This document shows, in pieces, positions 1 to 10,426 of a stretch of 64,000 nt of DNA. The notes below the pieces were generated by a model. The model ran no database searches, was not told the origin of the DNA, and saw only the letters and a list, made by a program, of their open reading frames with translations. Location: contig OX365954.1 of NCBI GenBank assembly GCA_947247005.1, positions 4,108,001 through 4,172,000 on the forward strand. Direction: 5' to 3'. Every line of letters begins with the position of its first letter. The stretch's first letter is position 1. Made by a program: the position numbers and the translations under genes. Origin of the DNA: Spisula solida. Taxonomy: Eukaryota > Mollusca > Bivalvia > Venerida > Mactridae.

Positions 1-351
1 GATGAAATGGTCAGAGTTGAGAAAACCCTCCTGTATTTAAGATTTAAATTACATTTGATAAAATATGTCTCTATGTTCAGAATATAAAAACCATTTACGA
101 TAGTACACAGTCAGGTCATTTCAACTTGTTCTTTTTCCAGGAGTAAACAAATTAACATGTAGGTTGGGCTTATCTTAAAAGTTAAAGGTGGGCGGGGTTT
201 ATCTTAAAAGTTAAATGGTGGGAAGGGTTTGTCTAGCAACTAGTCTTAAGATATTACTAAAACGGTTAATACATAATGGTAGATGATAGATAAAGGAGAA
301 AGTATGATTTTGTTACAGGATATAGCACAGATTAAATAAGTATACTCTTAC

Positions 352-490
352 CTCTTTCTCTCAGACCTTGTCCAAAGTTTCTAAACACTCGAATCAGTTC
401 TATCATTAATATAAGCCACACTAGTACAGCCAATGCACCTACAATAGATTGTAACAATCCAACATAAGTGATCCCGTTGGATATAGATAT
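352..490 (-). CDS. exon 8 of the membrane-protein gene (last exon in window)
   Basis: Acceptor GAGTGTCAG, donor GTAAGA, phase 0 to phase 1. Encodes residues 231-276: ISISNGITYVGLLQ, then membrane segment 6 (VGALAVLVWLILMIELI), then the basic RVFRNFGQGLRER. I see no further exon in 1-350, so the rest lies left of the window. Confidence 0.8.
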
Positions 491-3400
491 CTGACACTCA
501 GTGTCGGAATGATGGCTGAGTGACCCTCAATTCCCTGGTTGACATTCCAACGTGAACTGATTCATGATCTGATTTTTTTTCAATTACTTATTTTGAAACA
601 AGACTATGTCAATAAACACTTATGCCCCAGTGGAAACCTTGTCCATAATAACTAACTATCAGGGGCCGTAAGTCTGTACTAATATTGATTAGTTACATGA
701 CTTTGACAATGTCTGGCATTTATGATGGTAAACAAGTTTGCCAGGTTTAACAGCAATGCCTTGATGGACCTTTGAAAATATTTTCAACAGGATGGACAAC
801 CGAAAGTATTTTTTTGATGTCATGATGTCATAAATTATTTGATGTCACTCTATAATATCAGCAAAAGTAACAATACAAGGTCGGTTTGAGAAAAATGTCA
901 GTAACATAGGTCTACATCCTTCGTGTGGTCATCTGGATTGTTTACAAAGGGACATGAACAAGTAGAGAATAATACAAATGTAGTAAAACGAGTAAGATGT
1001 CTGTTAGTGGCCTTGATGTTACATGGGCTGAAATCTAGAATGACCTTGAAATAGGGCAACCTAAGTCATTCCGATGAAGTTTGGTCAAATCCCTTCAATG
1101 TTTTGCGAGATGTGGTCCAATGAAGAAACACAGAAAAGTTGCAGTGTATTAATATTGACAACAGATTGGCTGAAAAACACAGCCTTTTCTATAGTATCAA
1201 TAATACTGTAAAATGATATATTTTTGTGGGTATTATATTTCGTGGATTTTGATGAAAATGCATTTTGTTGGGGTTGTAAGTTCATGAATTACGAAACATG
1301 GAAGGGTAATTCTACGTTCTGTATTGGGGAGGTCGAATAATCGTGGGGATTAGATTTCGTGGTTGAGTTTAACAACGAAATCAACAAAGATTTAACACCC
1401 AAGAAAAATAATTATTTTAAAGTAACAAATCATTATTTTGGAAACAACGGTTTCTATCAGCAATCATTTAATAATGAAAACCCTGAAGATTACATAGATC
1501 ATCATGAAAATTGGTTTGTTAATTATGTTGAAGACTCCACAGCAGATAAAGACTTACTGTAAAATCTCATATTTTCGTGGGTTTTAAATTTCGTGGATTT
1601 TTTTGTGGGGTTGTAAATTTGTGGATTACAAAACATGAAAGGGTAAACCGATGTCTGAATTTTAGAGGTCAAATAATGGTCGAGTTCAAACAACGAAATT
1701 TAACTCCCTTGAAAAATAATGATTTTACAGTAATTATTATCATTAATAGATCAGTGTATATGATACATACCACATATTATAACACAGTATGTGATCAGTG
1801 AATAATCAACATCATTATAGATCTGAAATATACAACACAATATATCTAATAACTAGAGCTATCTAGTCTCTATATACATAATTAAATTTCCTGAAGAAGA
1901 GCATAAGCTCGAAAATTTGAACGAAGAGTTGTTGTTGTTTATATCTAAATACAATCAACAGAATCTTATAGAAAATGTACCAATAAGCAAAATTCTAAGA
2001 TGATAAAGGGCAATAACTCAACCAAAACCCTTAATAGTTAATACCAAATATGTTATCTACTATAAATAAAGTCGTTACTTACTTACTTACTTACTTAATA
2101 GTGATAAATGATAGATAATGGGCATATTATGAACAAGTGATTGATAATGGGCAAAATATATCTGTAATTTAAAAAGTTTGGGTACATGTATGATATATTT
2201 CACTGTCAATATAATGGTTTAATGCCTTCCAGCAGTACTGTCACAGTGACAACAATGGTCACTTTGTGGACATCCCCTGATTGACAAGTGGTACTCACTT
2301 TGTGGACATCCCCTGACTGACCATTCTGACAGGTGGTAGTATATCATGTTGTGCAGACATCCTACAGAATGATTGATAATTGATATAATGTCTACTTACT
2401 ACTTTAACTACTGGTGTAAAAAATATAAGCTTAAACTCAAAATACAACAAACCTCGTAAAACTTGTACACATAATAGGCTGGTTTAGCCAGACCCAAGGC
2501 TGCAAACACAAATGCTCCAAATCTTAACTCAAGTCGAAGCTACAATACATTGAAACAGATAAGTCATTAAAAAACTTTCAAATGAAAGCAAGCAAATTAT
2601 TCTCACACATTGCAATATGTGTTTAAGAGTTTAACTAAGTATAGCGAAATGTCTTTTATTTTGAAATTCTTTGTCAGAATATCTTTGTCAATAGGAAAAA
2701 TGATTTTATGAGACACATGAATACTATATAATTAATTTTGATTCAGTGTACATGTAAAAATGATTCAACAACAAAATGATCCTGGTGGGAATCACAAATG
2801 TTGAATGTCTTTTAATTGTACATGTACATTGTATATAATGACTTAAGGGTTTTGACATTGAGGGGATTTGTTCATGAAGGGCCATGTATGGAAGGGCTTG
2901 TCCTGCAGGTTTTCTTCTCAGAATAAGTTTTGTCTGGGAGGATTTGTTGTCTAGGAGCGGCTATCTCTGAGAGGGAATTTTTTGGGAGGGAGTTGTTAAT
3001 GAAGGGTTGCGTCCATGAGAGGCTATATCTTGAAGGGGCTTTATACAGGAGGGAGTGTTGAGGCCATAAAAAGTTGCTCCATATTTAGTCAGTCTTGTTA
3101 TTCATACTCCCACATATAACATGTGGTGATATAGTCACATTGATACTGGTTACTTGTGCAACCAAGGGGTTGTTGAAATAGCTGAGTGGTCTAATGTGTT
3201 TGTATTTCACATTGCTAAGTGATGGTGCTGTTCATTATAGGTTCGAAGCCCACTATAGGTGCAAACTGTTTGGAAGCAGTTTGGTCTACTACAATGGGTT
3301 CAGACAGGGAGGGGCTGTGCCTGGGGAGGAGCTGTGTCCTACATTGATATTTATACATACCACAAACCATCCCAACGTATCCCACATCAGTGTGTATGGT

Positions 3401-6400
3401 ATACCTACAGCCAGGGTCACTATCTCTAATGTTGATATTTTTATACCATACCTCAAAACAAGGATCACCAGGCTGACCTGTAAGACAACAAAATGACATC
3501 ACATCAACCTTAGTACTACCACTGACATATACACATACAAAACACCACAATGACATCACATCAACTTTAGTACTACCACTGACATATACACATACAAAAC
3601 ACCACAATAACATCACATCAACTTTAGTACTACCACTGACATATACACATACAAAACACCACAATGACATCACATCAACTTTAGTACTACCACTGACATA
3701 TACACATACAAAACACCACAATGACATCACATCAACTTTAGTACTACCACTGACATATACACATACAAAACACCACAATAACATCAAATCAACTTTAGTA
3801 GTAATACAACAAACATATACACATACACAAATAACAGTACTGTCATTTATCTACACTGCATTCTCGATAGCCTAGTTGTAGAGGGTCCGCTTTGAGTGAT
3901 GGAGGTCCCTGGTTCAATCCCAGGCCATGTCATACAAAAGATGAAATGACAACAGCAGCGCTTACAAGTGCTGGATGCTTGACTTTCTCATACTTGATAG
4001 TTCCCTTGCTCATCTATGAGTAAAAGTTTATGAGCAACAAGGGCGGATAACTCATATTAATACCCTATAGAATATTTTATGTTAAAATACTAAATAACTA
4101 CTAAATGCCGAAGTTTTTCAAGTTATTTTAGATGTCAGTGTGGTTGATTATGGGATATACAGGCAACTATACCAAACTTACGCGAATATTTGACAATTTT
4201 ATTTTATTTTTGCAATACACCAATATGTGAGGCAGTCCCTTTAAAAGAGATAGTTCTCCCCTCCTCAAAACAGCCCTCAGTAAAATCTTAATAAAAGGGG
4301 TAATAATCAATGCCTTTTGAGTAATTTTTCTTTAGTAGTGTGACTTATTTCTGTAATTTTTGCTCAGTGCAATAATGTAACCTAGAAATCAAAATAATCA
4401 CATTATATACATACAAGACGTGTCAATGGGTGAGATGAACTGTAAGATATGGGTAACAAGAAATGGATGTAAACTATTATGTATGCCCCCAAAGGCAGTG
4501 AAACGGTCAATTATCTTACATGTAACCTTGATAGCTGACCTCTCAAAATCAATGGTGTCATCTACTGCTCATGATCAATCTGCATACTAAATATACATGT
4601 ATACAAAAACACTAGGTCAGAAATAGTTTTGACCAACATGTTCAAAGCAATACACCTCCGCTTGTTTGAAATGTGGGGGTATAATAATTCTATTTGGGGG
4701 TATAATAATTCTATTTGGGGAATTGGGGGTATAATAATTCTATTTATAAAACAGTTACTGGGCATTTTAATTCTATTTGGGGGTATTATAATTCTATTTA
4801 TAAAACAGTTACTAACCGTCACTTGAAAATCAAATTTCAGCCAACATGAGAATACAGCTGCCTCATTGTAGATGCCTGAAAATAAACAGATTTTCTCTTA
4901 ATAAACTACATGCAGTCCTCAGTACATGTACAGTGCAGCCTCTTCATAGCAAGCAACAACATCTCTTAACCCATCACTCCATGGAAACGCCACAAATCTA
5001 TTTCCATACAGATGCTTTTTGACATATTTCCCTAAGTTCAATGTAGGTAACTAAGTGTTGTTGTGATAGTCAAGTGGTCTTATATGCTAGAACTTCACAT
5101 TGCTAGGTGAAGGCACTGTACAGTACAGGTTTGAAACCCACTAAAGTTGCAGAATATTTACGGGTGTAAAACAAAAACTATGTTCAAATAGCCAGTGTAC
5201 ACAATATAACAGAGGTCCCTTATCTGAATGATATAGGTAAGTTTAAATAATAGACAAATGGAGTGAAGGGTTTAACACTATGTCATTGTTTCCAGTTACA
5301 TTGTCTGACAATGCTGGAAAAAAATTTGACAAGCCATGAAAGTTGTCTGCATTTATAATGATGGTTTCCAATTATCAATAGCGTACTGATCTTTTTCTTG
5401 GTTTTTATTACATTTTTCAACACTTTATAGTCATGTACCACAGGGCCTGTCATGTCTTTATATACCATAGACATATGATCCCCATTTAAGGTATAACATG
5501 TAACAACACCATCGAAGGATACACGCTACTTTAATATATGATATACACTCTCTAGGAGCTAACTATACAAACTGAACATCTCTACTAGAATACATACTAT
5601 ATGATTATAGTACCTTTGTTATAAACCACAGGGACTTGGTCTCATACACTACAGGGCCTAACCATTTACCTGATATCAGCCAGTATTAACTTGCTCTTCC
5701 ATGTTTTACAGACAACTTCTCCCCAGTTGAAGGGATGATAATAGCTAATGCACAGAAGAACATAACATGTCTGTGTCTAGAATCACATCTAGATCTGCTA
5801 AGTAATAATCAAGCACCCTAGTAACTGAGCTAGCTAGGCAGAGAAAATACAACACCTATATAATCACAGTTATATCCATTCCCTGACAATTCTCTCATAA
5901 GAGCATGATCAGAGATTTCATTAGGGGCTGATCTTAAGGGTCATTTGATAATTTTACTGTATAAAACCAAGAAAAATTGAAATTCCAGTTGAAGTCCTTC
6001 AAAATATGGCTTTATAGAAAGTTCAAAGGTTATTTCAAGGGTGAAAAGAAACCCCAAATGATACTTAAAACATTTAATGGCCCCATTGTAAAACATGAGT
6101 GATGAATTCTATAATTAGGTAAAATAATATAACCAACAAAACACCTTACTTTGTAATTGTGCCGAAGCTCCTGCAATACGGAATTCTAACTCCCCAAAAT
6201 CTCGTGCAACCAGTACGGACAGACATACATTGGGTGGAGCAAGCACACATGCTATTATCAGTCTCACCTATAAATGTATGAGATGTAAACATAACATTTT
6301 TTTGTAGATACATACATACAAACAGAATTGGCACACAGCTAATAATCAGTGCCAGTCTTAAAATGCGAACTTCATTTCTGGGTAGCAAAATATTTACTAT

Positions 6401-8464
6401 GTGATGTGAAATAATAAAAACATAAAAAATTATAAAAATAGATTGGATTGTGTTTATCTTAATTGACAAGGTATTACTATGTTGAGAACAGTGACAGTTA
6501 CACATGACTGTATTTTGTCCACTTGCAGTGACCACAACATATTGGAAGAATGAAATAGATTATATTGATCAGGTTGAGTTATATAATTTGACAATGTTGA
6601 TTAAATGAAACAATCCTGGGGAACAGTAACTGTCGCTAGAGATGGAGGTCCTTTATTGTTGCCCTACATGCCAGAGGGCATAATGGGAAATAAGTAAGTG
6701 AGTAATTTAATTACAGGCATTTATTCAACTTACCAATTTCACTGTCGTTCTCTTATCTGATTTCACGGCATATTCCACAATACAATATGCAAGAATAACT
6801 ATAACAGCAAGAATTTGTACATATATTTCATACTTCCTCTCCCTTAGTACTCCATGGAACACATAAAATGTCACAAAGGCTGAAATAAAAATATAGGACA
6901 AGTTCATAGATATGGCAGAATGTTAAACAATGATTCACCAATGTAGCACCCAACAGAAACAGTCAACTTGCCATTTAGAAACAAGGTATCAGTATACAAA
7001 TTGCTAGTTCTCTGTTGATATAATATAAGTAAGAAATAGCAGCAAATGTTGCTAGCTACATACCCAGAAACTAGACACAATGGACAATAATACCACTTGC
7101 AATAACATTGATCCCTTGCAACTGAAAACCCTGTTAACGTATCCTCCCCTGGTCAAGTATGGATGTCGTTATCTAGGAAACCTTTAACAACCAGTATTAA
7201 TTCATCCCATTCTTGACTTGTAAGCAGCTCACAACTTCCAAACTAGATATCAACGCAATATAATACACAACTTTGGATACATAAAGTCAGTGAGTAAAGA
7301 ATTCCAAGCTACAACCTCCAGTCTGACAACCAAAGGCTCTAGAGACTGAGCTATAACTAGGTCATCTAGAAAATATCCACACAGTGCCAAAATATTCCCA
7401 AAGAAGAAGAGTAACATATATCAATACCTGCATTTACAATAATCAATATGGTGAAAGTAAAATCTGAATTCTCGGGATCATCACGGGCAACCACTACCAA
7501 TCGGTACGCTGTAAGTCCAATAGCTGCAAGAATGTTGAGCAAACTAAGCACAACAAACCATTTCTCTTTTGGAAGAAGGCCAGCCCAAGTTCTGCGCTAA
7601 AAATCACAATGAAAATCATTCACACCGTTGATCGCTCATGCTACCATTAAAGTGGATGTGTGGCACAAAATATAAAACACAAATGTAGTTACAAAAATAA
7701 AGTTTGAGGATAATTTTGCTATACAGTCGACTAAGAGTACAATTCGAACAGTTAACTTGTGAACAATGTTTCATTATATGATAATCTGTAAAAGTTATTT
7801 TTCATACATTTTCTTTGATCAAATCTAGAAATACGGAAAATACTAAAGTAAAGGTTGTTTGCGGTACAACAAATGGTAATAAATGAACATTTTACAGTAT
7901 CTACTGAACGTATGTATAGGTATCAAATTTTGCACAAGTAAATGAAATACACCTTAGTTATCAACTCTACAAAAAATCTCAGCAGTATCAATGATTGGTA
8001 AACAAGTTTTATTCATTTATATAACCTCTGACTGTAAGATACATTTTACAGTCAAAAATTTATTTTGCACTTTCCCAGCACTGCGGTGATGTCGGGGCTT
8101 TTGTTTCGTGTCAAAATAGTGAGGAAATATAGCTGTGAGGTCAAGTATAGGGCGAGGATTTTACCATTTAAATGGCCCTTGGGGGGCAGGGATTTTAACC
8201 GGGGTTTGAAAAAGCAAAAGTAAAAATCCCTGATATTCCCACGAGTTTGGGGGGGGGGCATGGAATCAATTGACTATTGACTGGTGCATATGAAAAGTTG
8301 CAACTCAGTTACTCAAGAGTCAGAACCATAATTTGGCATAAAACTTTAACTGAGGGCCATACCTTTCCAAAAGCAGTTGTTACAGTAGTTTTTGGAGCGT
8401 CAGGAATACCAAATCGGGAGTAGTCTCCGGATTCATAATGTTCGTTACTGTCGTCATCAGCCAT
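352..8464 (-). CDS. multi-pass membrane protein of unknown family, spliced, 3' end outside window
   Basis: Eight exons on the minus strand join in frame: 8464-8363, 7596-7428, 6879-6734, 6267-6150, 4875-4817, 3477-3452, 2522-2453 and 490-352. All seven introns are GT-AG, and the phases agree across every junction. The joined product is 276 complete residues, ends in phase 1 and continues past the left edge. A short acidic N-terminus (about residues 1-45) precedes six hydrophobic segments at about 48-70, 80-101, 109-129, 140-160, 195-219 and 239-263. The loop after segment 4 holds a distinctive ARDFGELEFRIAGAS stretch. No signal peptide is seen, so segment 1 probably acts as signal anchor. Start chosen because AAATATGG has A at -3 and G at +4 and the exon ends in a good donor. 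I do not recognise the family; a transporter or receptor role would be a guess. The gene structure is far better supported than any function. Confidence 0.8.
598..650 (-). mobile_element. remnant end of the TTTATGCCCC element
   Basis: About 50 bp (CAAGACTATG...GTCCATAAT) match, in reverse complement, the right end of the element at 14505-14800, including the AATAAACACTTATGCCCC stretch. It lies in intron 7 of the membrane-protein gene. Confidence 0.5.
1204..1424 (+). mobile_element. MITE-like repeat, TTCGTGG family, copy 1
   Basis: Starts TACTGTAAAAT and ends ATTTTAAAGTA, an imperfect inverted pair. The interior repeats TTTCGTGGATTT and AACGAAATC motifs. It is homologous along its length to the copies at 1555, 32784 and 34338. 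No coding capacity. Lies in intron 7 of the minus-strand gene. Confidence 0.65.
1555..1732 (+). mobile_element. MITE-like repeat, TTCGTGG family, copy 2
   Basis: Best-preserved ends of the family: TACTGTAAAATC on the left and GATTTTACAGTA on the right, perfect 12-bp terminal inverted repeats that start and end in TA. That suggests TA target duplication as for Tc1/mariner-type MITEs. Copy 1 lies 130 bp away in the same orientation. Confidence 0.7.
2061..2098 (+). repeat. AATAAA followed by (TTAC)n, possible retroposon tail
   Basis: ATAAATAAAGTCG is followed by about six TTAC units. A poly(A)-like signal followed by a short microsatellite is the usual 3' end of CR1/L2-type LINEs and their SINEs. 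The upstream 200 bp are not recognised. Confidence 0.35.
2246..2330 (+). repeat. short direct duplication
   Basis: GTCACTTTGTGGACATCCCC followed by TGA(T/C)TGAC occurs twice with a 40-bp spacing. Intronic, no other signal. Confidence 0.5.
2453..2522 (-). CDS. exon 7 of the membrane-protein gene
   Basis: Encodes FGAFVFAALGLAKPAYYVYK plus FYE, residues 208-230, donor GTTTGT, ends phase 0. An alternative start at 2539 adds LRLELR in the same frame, but that start needs an upstream exon ending in phase 0, which the microexon is not. The 3' splice site is therefore the least certain junction of the gene; using it could indicate skipping of the microexon. Confidence 0.65.
3172..3262 (+). mobile_element. 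tRNA-derived SINE head, family A, copy 1
   Basis: AATAGCTGAGTGGTCTAATG resembles a pol III A box, and GGTTCGAAGCCC a B box about 55 bp on. It is homologous to 5058-5152 (shared TTCACATTGCTA(A/G)GTGA). The cloverleaf is incomplete, so this is not a functional tRNA gene. Confidence 0.5.
3452..3477 (-). CDS. exon 6, a 26-nt microexon of the membrane-protein gene
   Basis: Acceptor TTGTCTTACAG, donor GTATGG. Encodes VSLVILVL plus two bases of the next codon, part of membrane segment 5. To stay in frame with exon 7 it must join the acceptor ending at 2523 (GAGTTAAG), which gives R at the junction. The nearer TAG acceptor ending at 2540 would bring a stop after five codons. A 57-bp tandem array begins 7 bp upstream of this exon in gene orientation. 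Confidence 0.62.
3484..3830 (+). repeat. 57-bp tandem repeat, about six copies
   Basis: The unit contains GACATCACATCAACTTTAGT and CCACTGACATATACACATAC. Five near-identical copies and one degenerate last copy. The unit is a multiple of three, so a repetitive 190-residue open frame arises on the minus strand; I judge it an artefact. The array starts 7 bp from the acceptor side of the 26-nt exon. Confidence 0.92.
3862..4050 (+). mobile_element. tRNA-derived SINE, family B, copy 1
   Basis: A-box-like TAGCCTAGTTGTAGAGG (3868-3884) and B box GGTTCAATCCC (3911-3921), then CATGTCATACAAAAGATGAA. The last part matches the unit at 40360, which has GCGTCATACCAAAGACGAAA after its B box. Lies in intron 5 of the minus-strand gene. 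Confidence 0.6.
4672..4812 (+). repeat. short tandem repeat, GGGGGTATAATAATTCTATTT unit region
   Basis: About five imperfect copies of a ~22-bp unit containing GGGGGTATAATAATTCTATT, interleaved with two copies of ATAAAACAGTTACT. It lies directly beyond the exon 5 donor of the minus-strand gene. Confidence 0.75.
4817..4875 (-). CDS. exon 5 of the membrane-protein gene
   Basis: Acceptor TTTATTTTCAG, donor GTTAGT, 59 nt. Encodes SIYNEAAVFSCWLKFDFQVT (residues 179-198). The donor abuts a local tandem repeat at 4672-4812. Confidence 0.78.
5058..5152 (+). mobile_element. tRNA-derived SINE head, family A, copy 2
   Basis: GATAGTCAAGTGGTCTTATA and AGGTTTGAAACCC correspond to the A and B boxes of copy 1 at 3172, with TTCACATTGCTAGGTGAAGG between. 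Degenerate, intronic. Confidence 0.5.
6150..6267 (-). CDS. exon 4 of the membrane-protein gene
   Basis: Acceptor CATTTATAG, donor GTAAGG, ends phase 1. Encodes residues 140-178: segment 4 (LIIACVLAPPNVCLSVLVA) followed by RDFGELEFRIAGASAQLQ, the most distinctive hydrophilic stretch of the protein and a good query for homologues. Confidence 0.82.
6734..6879 (-). CDS. exon 3 of the membrane-protein gene
   Basis: Acceptor TTTATTTCAG, donor GTAAGT, phase 1 to phase 0. Encodes residues 91-139. It completes membrane segment 2 (FVTFYVFHGVL), then has a charged RERKYE turn, segment 3 (IYVQILAVIVILAYCIVEYA) and a basic KSDKRTTVK loop. Confidence 0.84.
7428..7596 (-). CDS. exon 2 of the membrane-protein gene
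   Basis: Acceptor TTTTTAG, donor GTATTG, ends phase 1. Encodes residues 35-90 with the first membrane segment (WFVVLSLLNILAAIGLTAY) and the beginning of the second. The loop between them holds ARDDPENSD. Only this frame joins exon 1 and exon 3 without a stop. Confidence 0.82.
8363..8464 (-). CDS. exon 1 of the membrane-protein gene (start codon)
   Basis: Encodes residues 1-34, starting MADDDSNEHYESGDYSRFGI and ending TAFGK before a GTATGG donor, phase 0. It is hydrophilic and acidic, consistent with a cytosolic N-terminus. The following intron is 766 bp. Confidence 0.8.
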
Positions 8465-8560
8465 ATTTCTCACAAACAGGTAAATTTTTACATTTTATCC
8501 ATTCAACTCAAAGCATGACATCCGCCATTTTATAACTTCCTTGTCATGTGATATGCTATT
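8465..8560 (-). promoter_or_regulatory. 5' leader of the membrane-protein gene with two tiny uORFs and a YY1-type motif
   Basis: Upstream of the ATG at 8464 the minus strand carries AAAATGGCGGA (8531-8521), a match to the YY1 consensus whose ATG opens a 6-codon uORF (8528-8508). A second 4-codon uORF lies at 8502-8488. The transcription start itself is not visible. Confidence 0.4.
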
Positions 8561-9150
8561 TTTAGAACAAACAAGGGAGGCTATCCTAAACTGACAAAAA
8601 TTGACAGCATCCCCATCACTTGAGGGTAGGTAAGATTACAAGCTTTTATTTCGCGAATTATTTGTTGTTTATAAATTTGAAATATTTCTAATACATGTAG
8701 AATAGTGTTGTATTGGTTTGTGTGTTTCGAGTAGGCTAACTGGTGGGTGTTTATTTCTTTTTTTAGAAGTGACAGTGTTGGAAATCATAAATTTTGATAA
8801 AATTTGTGCACTGCTCACAGATCAGTCATTGAGTCATTCAGCATTTGGTCAACTGAACAGTGTCGAATTTAGTTTAAATCATGTGAATAAATACATTACA
8901 TGGTTAAGTACAATATACTGTTAAAGGTGCACTTTAATTTATTGAAGTATTCACAATTATTAGTTGAAGCAAAGATATAAAAATATGTTTTTTTCTAAGA
9001 TCTTTGGCTCACTCAGTCATACTGAGTCTGTATATATCCTTTATTGTATTATCTTTTATTGGAGATCGCAGAAGTGTTGAATCCTTACGACTCATCGTCT
9101 GCTTCAGTCTTGGGTGTTTAATATATATTTTAAGCCAGTGTATTTCTCAC
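8561..9150. other. intergenic stretch, nothing recognised
   Basis: AT-rich sequence upstream of the minus-strand gene. No open frame or splice pattern stands out. It probably holds the promoter of that gene near its left end and the 3' tail of a LINE near its right end. Confidence 0.5.
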
Positions 9151-9154
9151 AAAT

Positions 9155-9540
9155 TTAATTATGAAAATTCACTGATGTCCTGTTTGATATTATTGTTGTA
9201 TGTATGATTGTATCATAGCGTGTTTTAAACGTTAGCACATTAGAAGCTGTCACTAGTTCCTCTGGCAGTGCATTCCACTTATCAACAGTTCTGACACAAA
9301 AGGAGTTTTTAGATCTTTGGTCATATTCCTTGTGTCACTAACTACACATACAAAGTTGTGGTTGGCTTTATCTGTCAAGTTGTCAATGCACCTAGTGGAT
9401 CTTAATTTCTTATGTCAATTGATGTTTGTCTTTACTCTTAGAAGAACAAAATGCATAAAAATCTTCCATTATCTAAATATTGGAAAGAAGTTGTCATATA
9501 AACGCATGCGGATTGGTCTAACAACATGTGGCAGCCTACA
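9155..9540 (-). pseudogene. degenerate 3' end of a non-LTR retrotransposon ORF2
   Basis: The minus strand reads FCVRTVDKWNALPEELVTAS followed by NVLTFKTRYD and a stop at 9155. This matches the extreme C-terminal signature of CR1/jockey-type reverse-transcriptase proteins (V..WN.LP..VV.A.....FK.R.D). Upstream, GHKKLRSTR-like residues in another frame fit the region before it, with stops and frameshifts up to about 9540. No catalytic RT domain is present, so this is a 5'-truncated dead copy. Confidence 0.65.
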
Positions 9541-9544
9541 ATAG

Positions 9545-10426
9545 ATGTTTATCACACAAGATTTGGCAGATAGCAGCTGGGCTGTTAGCAATGCCTGTTG
9601 CATTAACTAGTTTTCCTTTATAAGCAGGGGTTTATGGACCTTTGAAATGGTTCCTTGACTAGCTGGGTACCTGAGAGGTTTGCTGTCAGTCAACTATGAT
9701 AACTTTAGAACATCCGACATAAATCAACTAAACCAGTACATGGTTGTACTGTAGTGTCAATGACCCTTAGGCCCTTAGTTGATTGTCATGAATGTGATTA
9801 GCTAATTGGTTAACATATTTGATATACTGTATATGCCCTGAAAGTATTGTGCACAATTTGAACAGTGTGTTTCATGCCGTCTTGAGTGACAGCTTCTTAC
9901 ATTTTATATGTAATGTATTTATCAAATAGATGTAAACTAGTTATCTTGATGGGGTAACGGTGTTAACTGATCATATCTTATCTTTCACTCAGTGAGTGTT
10001 CTGCAATTGTTTTAGTGAAAAGGTTAAAAAGAGTTGAGCCTCAGTGTAATTGTATTGTTTTGTTTGGAATTACAAAATATTCAAATCTTGGATTAATTTT
10101 AATGCTATTCCATAAATAAGGTTTGATTGAACATTTCTGTTCATTTTTTATTTGATTTATTCCATTTTGTAGTCACTTTATACTTTTTAATCCATGTCCA
10201 TTTATGTTGTAAAATTATTGAAAATTTTGCAACTTAGCATTTCTAATAAGTCCGAGTTAATGCTCTGTAACAAGTACTTCCACTTGGAAGTTGTATTGTT
10301 ATATGGTACATGTATTAACTAGATTGTAGCTATAAATTTCATACGCTTTAAATTTTTTGAATATTCACGAAGTATGGTTGTAGCATAACATGCAAGCATT
10401 ATCGCAGAGGCCCTAGCAAACAGGTG
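9545..10426. other. intergenic stretch, nothing recognised
   Basis: AT-rich, many stops in all frames. No repeat array or clear terminal repeat seen. Confidence 0.5.

Noticed and set aside
3215..3787. 190-codon minus-strand frame made of a 19-residue repeat
   Set aside because: Entirely explained by the 57-bp tandem array plus flanking intron sequence; only 26 nt of it overlap a real exon, and in another frame.
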